Part shown: one piece after another, positions 42,742-46,530 of the stretch
Numbering within the stretch: position 1 is the first letter of the stretch
Layout of the letters: each line of letters opens with the position of its first letter
From: Limosilactobacillus pulli
GTDB taxonomy: Bacteria > Bacillota > Bacilli > Lactobacillales > Lactobacillaceae
Direction of reading: 5' to 3'
DNA length: 46,530 nucleotides
Assembly (NCBI RefSeq): GCF_947381555.1
Contig: NZ_CANCWQ010000014.1
Location: forward strand, 1 to 46,530
Program-made: the position numbers and the translations under genes
The notes under the pieces: model-generated
What the model was told of the DNA's origin: nothing
The model's database searches: none
Seen by the model: the letters and a program-made list of their open reading frames with translations, nothing else

Positions 42742-43203
42742 TTAGTCTTCGGTCATGTGCTCTTTGATCAAGCGATTGATGGCCTGGGCATCCTCATTAT
42801 TTTTACTGATGGTTAAAAGCGTGTCGTTACCGGCCAGCGTACCGACAACCTCAGGCAGCTGAGCATTGTCGAACAAGCCTGCCAGCACGGTTGCATAATT
42901 GGAGTTCAATGTCGTTTGAATGACATTGATGAATTGGACGTTGGTGACTTTTTCCACGTTATGGCTGATCCCATCGAAGAGGCGCTGATATTCATCCGCA
43001 TGAGTATGCAAAATCGAATAGTAAGTATGCCCATGCTGGTCACTAACCTTGACGATGTTTAGCGCATGAATATCTCGCGAAATCGTAGCCTGGGTAGCAT
43101 CAATGCCATGCTCAGCCAGCATTGCAAGCAGGTCATGCTGCGTATTGATCCGCTGCTGCGTTACCAGTTCTTGAATCAGTTGGCGTCTTTCTTTTCGATC
43201 CAT
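42742..43203 (-). CDS. argR: Arginine repressor ArgR
   Basis: A hexameric arginine-dependent regulator of 153 residues. The N-terminal winged helix is MDRKERRQLIQELVTQQRIN to TQATISRDIHALNI. The C-terminal arginine-binding and oligomerisation domain contains LAGLFDNAQLPEVVGTLAGN followed by DTLLTI. Members regulate arginine synthesis, the arginine deiminase pathway or both; no arginine genes lie in the window. An ARG box just upstream predicts autoregulation. ATG 43203 follows GGAGG. Confidence 0.93.
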   Translation of the reverse strand: MDRKERRQLIQELVTQQRINTQHDLLAMLAEHGIDATQATISRDIHALNIVKVSDQHGHTYYSILHTHADEYQRLFDGISHNVEKVTNVQFINVIQTTLNSNYATVLAGLFDNAQLPEVVGTLAGNDTLLTISKNNEDAQAINRLIKEHMTED

Positions 43204-43217
43204 TGTTTACCTCCAGC

Positions 43218-43233
43218 ATGCATAATAATTCAT
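43218..43233 (-). promoter_or_regulatory. ARG box in front of argR
   Basis: ATGCATAATAATTCAT matches the ARG-box consensus wTGAATwwwwATTCAw at 15 of 16 positions, 15 bases upstream of the argR start codon. Confidence 0.65.
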
Positions 43234-43268
43234 TGCTCTTATCATACTATGAATTGCCAACACTTAAA

Positions 43269-43300
43269 AGCAGCTCATCGTTTTTTATTGAGCTTTTTTA
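43269..43300. terminator. Terminator-like hairpin after the MacB-type gene
   Basis: GCTCA pairs with TGAGC around an 11-base AT loop, with T-rich flanks on both strands. A 13-bp palindrome TGCATATTATGCA follows at 43309-43321. Confidence 0.45.
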
Positions 43301-43322
43301 ATCACACCTGCATATTATGCAA

Positions 43323-45305
43323 TCAATCGGCAGCCAATGCCTTGATCGGATTTAATTTGGCAGCTCGTCTGGCCGGCATCAAAGCGGCTAAAAAGGCAAT
43401 CAGCAGGGCGCTTGCAAAGGCAAACAAGACGTTGCCCAGTGAAATTTGAACGATATCGTATTTGATCAAATGGTACAGCCCATGATTCAGGATCAGTTCA
43501 GCACCATAGGCCAGCACCAGCGCCAGAATTGCCGCAAAAAAGCCGATGAACAGCGACTCAGCCGTAAACAGACGTCTGATGTCTACCTTGCGCTCACCAA
43601 GCGCCCGCAGCACGCCGATCTCCTTGGTTCGTTCCGAAACCGACATATACATCGTTACAATGATCATCAAGGCCGATACCAACAACGAGATGCCAGCAAT
43701 TGCAGCTAAAACGATCGTAGCCAGCTGAACATAGGTATTGACGGTCTTGAGCATAGAACCAACCGTAATTGCGCCCAAGATGCGCTTATTGGTCTTGGTA
43801 TCACGCAGATCATTGATTTTATCAGCTACTTTGTCAACCTGATTCAACGACCTGACGCTGACCGCGACATAGTTTGGCTGCGTAGATGCTCCACTTTCGG
43901 TAAGCATGCTCTTGATGGTTTGATAGCTCATCGCTGTAGTCGCCGAAACTCCAGACGTAAAGCCAACTACCTTAACCGTTCGCGTTGACTGCGTCGGCTG
44001 ACCAGCAGTATTAACCCAGTTAAACGTGATCGTTACGTTTTGATTAAGCAAGCGTTGATAATGCTTGGCTCCTGCTAATTGAATGGCCTGCTGCTTGTTT
44101 AAAATGATCTGATTGGCATGTGGTACGTGGCCTTTTTTGATGGAATGGGTAGTGTAGGCCTTGCTCCAGCTGTTTAGACTGGTCCCACTTTGAATCTTGT
44201 TTTGATAAGTGATCTTATAAGCAGCGATCGAGTAGCCTGGCTGAACGCCAGATACGCCAGTGAGTTTTTGCAGCCGTTTAAGCTCTGAGGCTTTTATAAA
44301 CATTGACTGGGGATTGGCTGCCATATTCTGCATGGAAGATTGCAGCTGATCTTGATTCATTTTTTTACCGCTGGTATTGCGCAGAACCGTAATGACCTGC
44401 GGATTGGCTAACGAATTGATCTGATTTTCAATATAGCCATTAACGCCATTGCCCAGGCCACTGAACAGCAGCACTGCAAACAAACCGATTGCCGTTCCCA
44501 GCATGATCAGTGAATTGCGCCAAAAGTTATATTTAAAATGTTTAAAAGCCGTTTTAAAACTGGCTAATGCCGGCAGCGATCGCGAATTAAGATGCGTAGG
44601 ACTTTTTGGCAGCACATAGGCCGGTCGCAGCCGCTGATCACCATCGATTTTGCCATCTGCCAGATGCACGATCCGTGTTCCATGATTGGCAACGTCTTGC
44701 GAGTGAGTTACCGCAATGACGAGCTTACCATCTTTGGCGATGCCATCCAGCAGCTCCAGAACTTCTTGCGTATTTTGACGATCCAAGGCCCCGGTTGGTT
44801 CATCAGCAATAATGACTTGTGGATCACTGGCTAAGGCTCTGGCAATCGCAACTCGCTGTTTTTGCCCACCGGAAAGCTGATGTGGATACTTACGCAGCTG
44901 ATCTTTTAACCCAACCTGTTCCAATAAAGACACAGCGCGTTTTTTTCGTTCTTCTGCTGATAGATCCGTCATATCTAAAGAAATTAGCACGTTTTCCAAA
45001 ACCGTCAGATGCGTGATCAAATTATAGGCTTGATAAATATAGCCAATCGTCGCCCGCCGATAGTTATCCATCTGTTTTTCCTGTCGATGATCCAATTTTT
45101 GACCATCAACAATGACTTCACCATCAAATTCACGATCCAAGCCGCCAATAATGTTCATCAGCGTCGATTTGCCGCCCCCCGATTCCCCAAGGATTGAGAC
45201 AAATTCTCCCCGTTCAAATTCAAGATCGATTCCTTTCAGAACCGGAAACTCTTCTTTTCCCAGGAAATATGACTTATGGATATCATGAAGCTCCAAATAT
45301 GCCAT
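43323..45305 (-). CDS. MacB-type ABC transporter, fused ATPase-permease
   Basis: A protein of 660 residues. Residues 1-~230 form an ABC ATPase: Walker A GESGGGKS (40-47), signature LSGGQKQR, Walker B VIIADEPTGALD. A first membrane helix lies near residue 265 (NSLIMLGTAIGLFAVLLFSG), then a large extracytoplasmic domain, then three helices in a C-terminal FtsX domain. This is the MacB/type VII layout, used for mechanotransmission or export of peptides, antibiotics or lipoproteins. ATG 45305 follows AAGGAG; the frame also extends to 45335. The substrate is unknown and no adaptor gene is adjacent. Confidence 0.9.
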   Translation of the reverse strand: MAYLELHDIHKSYFLGKEEFPVLKGIDLEFERGEFVSILGESGGGKSTLMNIIGGLDREFDGEVIVDGQKLDHRQEKQMDNYRRATIGYIYQAYNLITHLTVLENVLISLDMTDLSAEERKKRAVSLLEQVGLKDQLRKYPHQLSGGQKQRVAIARALASDPQVIIADEPTGALDRQNTQEVLELLDGIAKDGKLVIAVTHSQDVANHGTRIVHLADGKIDGDQRLRPAYVLPKSPTHLNSRSLPALASFKTAFKHFKYNFWRNSLIMLGTAIGLFAVLLFSGLGNGVNGYIENQINSLANPQVITVLRNTSGKKMNQDQLQSSMQNMAANPQSMFIKASELKRLQKLTGVSGVQPGYSIAAYKITYQNKIQSGTSLNSWSKAYTTHSIKKGHVPHANQIILNKQQAIQLAGAKHYQRLLNQNVTITFNWVNTAGQPTQSTRTVKVVGFTSGVSATTAMSYQTIKSMLTESGASTQPNYVAVSVRSLNQVDKVADKINDLRDTKTNKRILGAITVGSMLKTVNTYVQLATIVLAAIAGISLLVSALMIIVTMYMSVSERTKEIGVLRALGERKVDIRRLFTAESLFIGFFAAILALVLAYGAELILNHGLYHLIKYDIVQISLGNVLFAFASALLIAFLAALMPARRAAKLNPIKALAAD

Positions 45306-45402
45306 AAAAAACTCCTTATACTTTATTATCTTCAAAAGCTGTCTCTCAAATTGTAAAAGATCCAGTCTATTCGGGCAATTATTCTTATCAGCATTAAAAT
45401 CA

Positions 45403-45443
45403 AAAACGCATTACTCCAGTTGTTGACCGGCATAATGCGTTTT
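45403..45443 (-). terminator. Terminator of the decayed ABC operon
   Basis: AAAACGCATTA (45403-45413) pairs perfectly with TAATGCGTTTT (45433-45443). Confidence 0.75.
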
Positions 45444-45463
45444 AGCATAAAATTAGCAGTTAT

Positions 45464-46142
45464 CTAAGCATTCAGCAGCTGCTCAGTCATCTTGCCATCC
45501 ATGATCTGATAGATGCGATCGGCAAAATCCTTTAACCGCAAATCGTGCGTGACAACGACCACTGCCTTGTCATACCGCTTTGCCATTTCCTTCATCAAGC
45601 GCCCTACGACCTTAACCCGCTTACTGTCTAAAGCAGCTGTTGGTTCATCAGCCAGGATAATTGCTGGATCGGTATACAGCGCCCGAGCAATAGCGACCCG
45701 CTGATTCTGTCCTCCCGAAAGCTCATCGGGATATTTATTGACAAGCTGATCGATACCCAGTTCCTGCAACAGTTTTTCCAGCCGATCCGAACTAAGGTTT
45801 CCTCTATGAACACGATCAACCAAGGCAAATTGATCCGCAACACTCAGATAGGAAAGCAGATTGTAAGACTGAAGCACAAAACCGATTTGATTTAAGCGAA
45901 TCTCATCCCGCTGCTTTTCTGAAAATTGACTGATATCTTGGCCATCAATCAATACCTGGCCGCTGCAGACCACCAGCAATCGTCAGAAAAGTACTCTTGC
46001 CTGATCCAGAGGGCCCTAAAATCAAGCTTAGTTCGCCGCTGTGTGCTTTGAAGCTGACGTCTGAAAGTACCTGAACCTTACTGATGCCAGTCCCATAGTC
46101 TTTGTTAATATTTTTTAATTCAATTGCCGTCATCCTGCTCAC
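45464..46142 (-). pseudogene. ABC transporter ATPase, frameshifted
   Basis: A DevA/LolD-type ATPase broken into two frames. The N-terminal part (46142 to 45945) has Walker A GPSGSGKS and ends LTIAGGLQRPGID. The rest (to 45464) is in another frame and resumes at SGQVLIDGQDIS, with signature LSGGQNQR and Walker B IILADEPTAALD. Between them the expected residues around LQRP-x-SGQ are fused. Loss of 11 bases between two CAGCGGCCA copies would explain it: 679 + 11 bases gives 230 codons, the normal length. The break maps to about 45957-45965. Confidence 0.85.
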
Positions 46143-46144
46143 CT

Positions 46145-46456
46145 CTATCTCATTGCATCTAATGGGTCAATTCGACTGATCATGCGGACCGGCAGCAATG
46201 AACCGGCAACGCCCAAAACGACCAATGCCAGACTCAGGATCCCAGTCAGTGGCCAGTTGATCAGCATTGGTACCGAGCTTGGCATAACTGCCTTGGAAGC
46301 AATCATCAGCAGCAAGGCGCCAAGCGTACCGCTGACCATCAAAACCACAGCCTGATCAATCGTTGCCCCGATCAGATAGGCTGCTGGGATTCCTTGTGCT
46401 CTTAGGACTGCATAGTTGGGAATCTTTTGCATCGTCAGAATATATAAAAAAACACG
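46145..46456 (-). pseudogene. ABC permease remnant (FtsX C-terminal part)
   Basis: The C-terminal part of a DevC/FtsX-type permease. From ATG 46432 it reads QKIPNYAVLRAQGIPAAYLI, with two further membrane helices and the usual ending SRIDPLDAMR. Family-like sequence continues upstream to 46456 (VFLYILT), then an in-frame TGA at 46457-46459. The bases beyond it, to the window end, read as hydrophilic sequence instead of the expected membrane helix. The first, larger part of the permease is therefore missing. It lies directly before the broken ATPase, its natural partner. Confidence 0.75.
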
Positions 46457-46530
46457 TCAATTGCTAGTTTGTAACATTCCAAATTTTGCTAGATTATTCG
46501 TCATGACAAGTGCCTCGATCTGTGCTTGCA

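Overview
The window comes from a low-to-intermediate GC Gram-positive bacterium of the Lactobacillaceae. The likeliest source is a heterofermentative Limosilactobacillus-type species; I infer this and did not test it. The grounds are the oxidative pentose-phosphate pair zwf/gnd, a LacS permease with a C-terminal IIA domain, class II galT, a sucrose phosphorylase under a LacI regulator, a KxYKxGKxW-type signal peptide, PepF/PepO peptidases, strong GGAGG ribosome sites, and small proteins that look lactobacillar. I see no tRNA, rRNA, CRISPR array, insertion sequence or prophage gene.

Layout. 1-7.6 kb: PhnB-like protein, MFS exporter, zwf, gnd, GNAT acetyltransferase, UspA and an Lrp/AsnC regulator. 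7.6-10.8 kb: PepF and a DAACS amino-acid symporter behind a folded leader. 11.1-15.7 kb: lacS and melA (galactoside uptake and alpha-galactosidase) behind several cre-like sites. 15.7-16.9 kb: msrB and a nitroreductase. 17.0-20.8 kb: galK-galT-galR on the minus strand, with galR broken by a one-base frameshift. 20.9-25.2 kb: SGNH esterase, tyrosine phosphatase, three proteins of unknown function and a GreA-type factor. 25.3-31.4 kb: a DnaA-box hairpin, then a minus-strand run mpg / MoxR ATPase / DUF2201-vWA metalloprotein / small protein / pepO / macro-domain protein, with a near-perfect parS site in front of pepO. 31.4-36 kb: DUF488, two small proteins, nnrE, efp, two membrane proteins and a 63-residue protein. 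36-39.9 kb: sucrose unit (MFS, gtfA, LacI regulator) with paired operators. 40.2-42.2 kb: exported glucosaminidase with five LysM repeats. 42.4-46.5 kb: ArsR regulator, argR with an ARG box, a MacB-type ABC transporter, and a decayed second ABC transporter (frameshifted ATPase, truncated permease).

How the parts fit. LacS imports galactosides, MelA releases galactose, and GalK/GalT feed it through the Leloir pathway; galE is not in the window. Sucrose is split by GtfA into glucose-1-phosphate and fructose. Glucose-6-phosphate goes through zwf and gnd, which have similar cre-like boxes in their promoters, so carbon-catabolite control may link these loci. The less familiar parts are the MoxR-vWA three-gene unit next to a DNA glycosylase, the DnaA-box/parS pair 2.6 kb apart, a GNAT gene that seems to lack an AUG/GUG/UUG start, and a leader with two competing hairpins upstream of the DAACS symporter.
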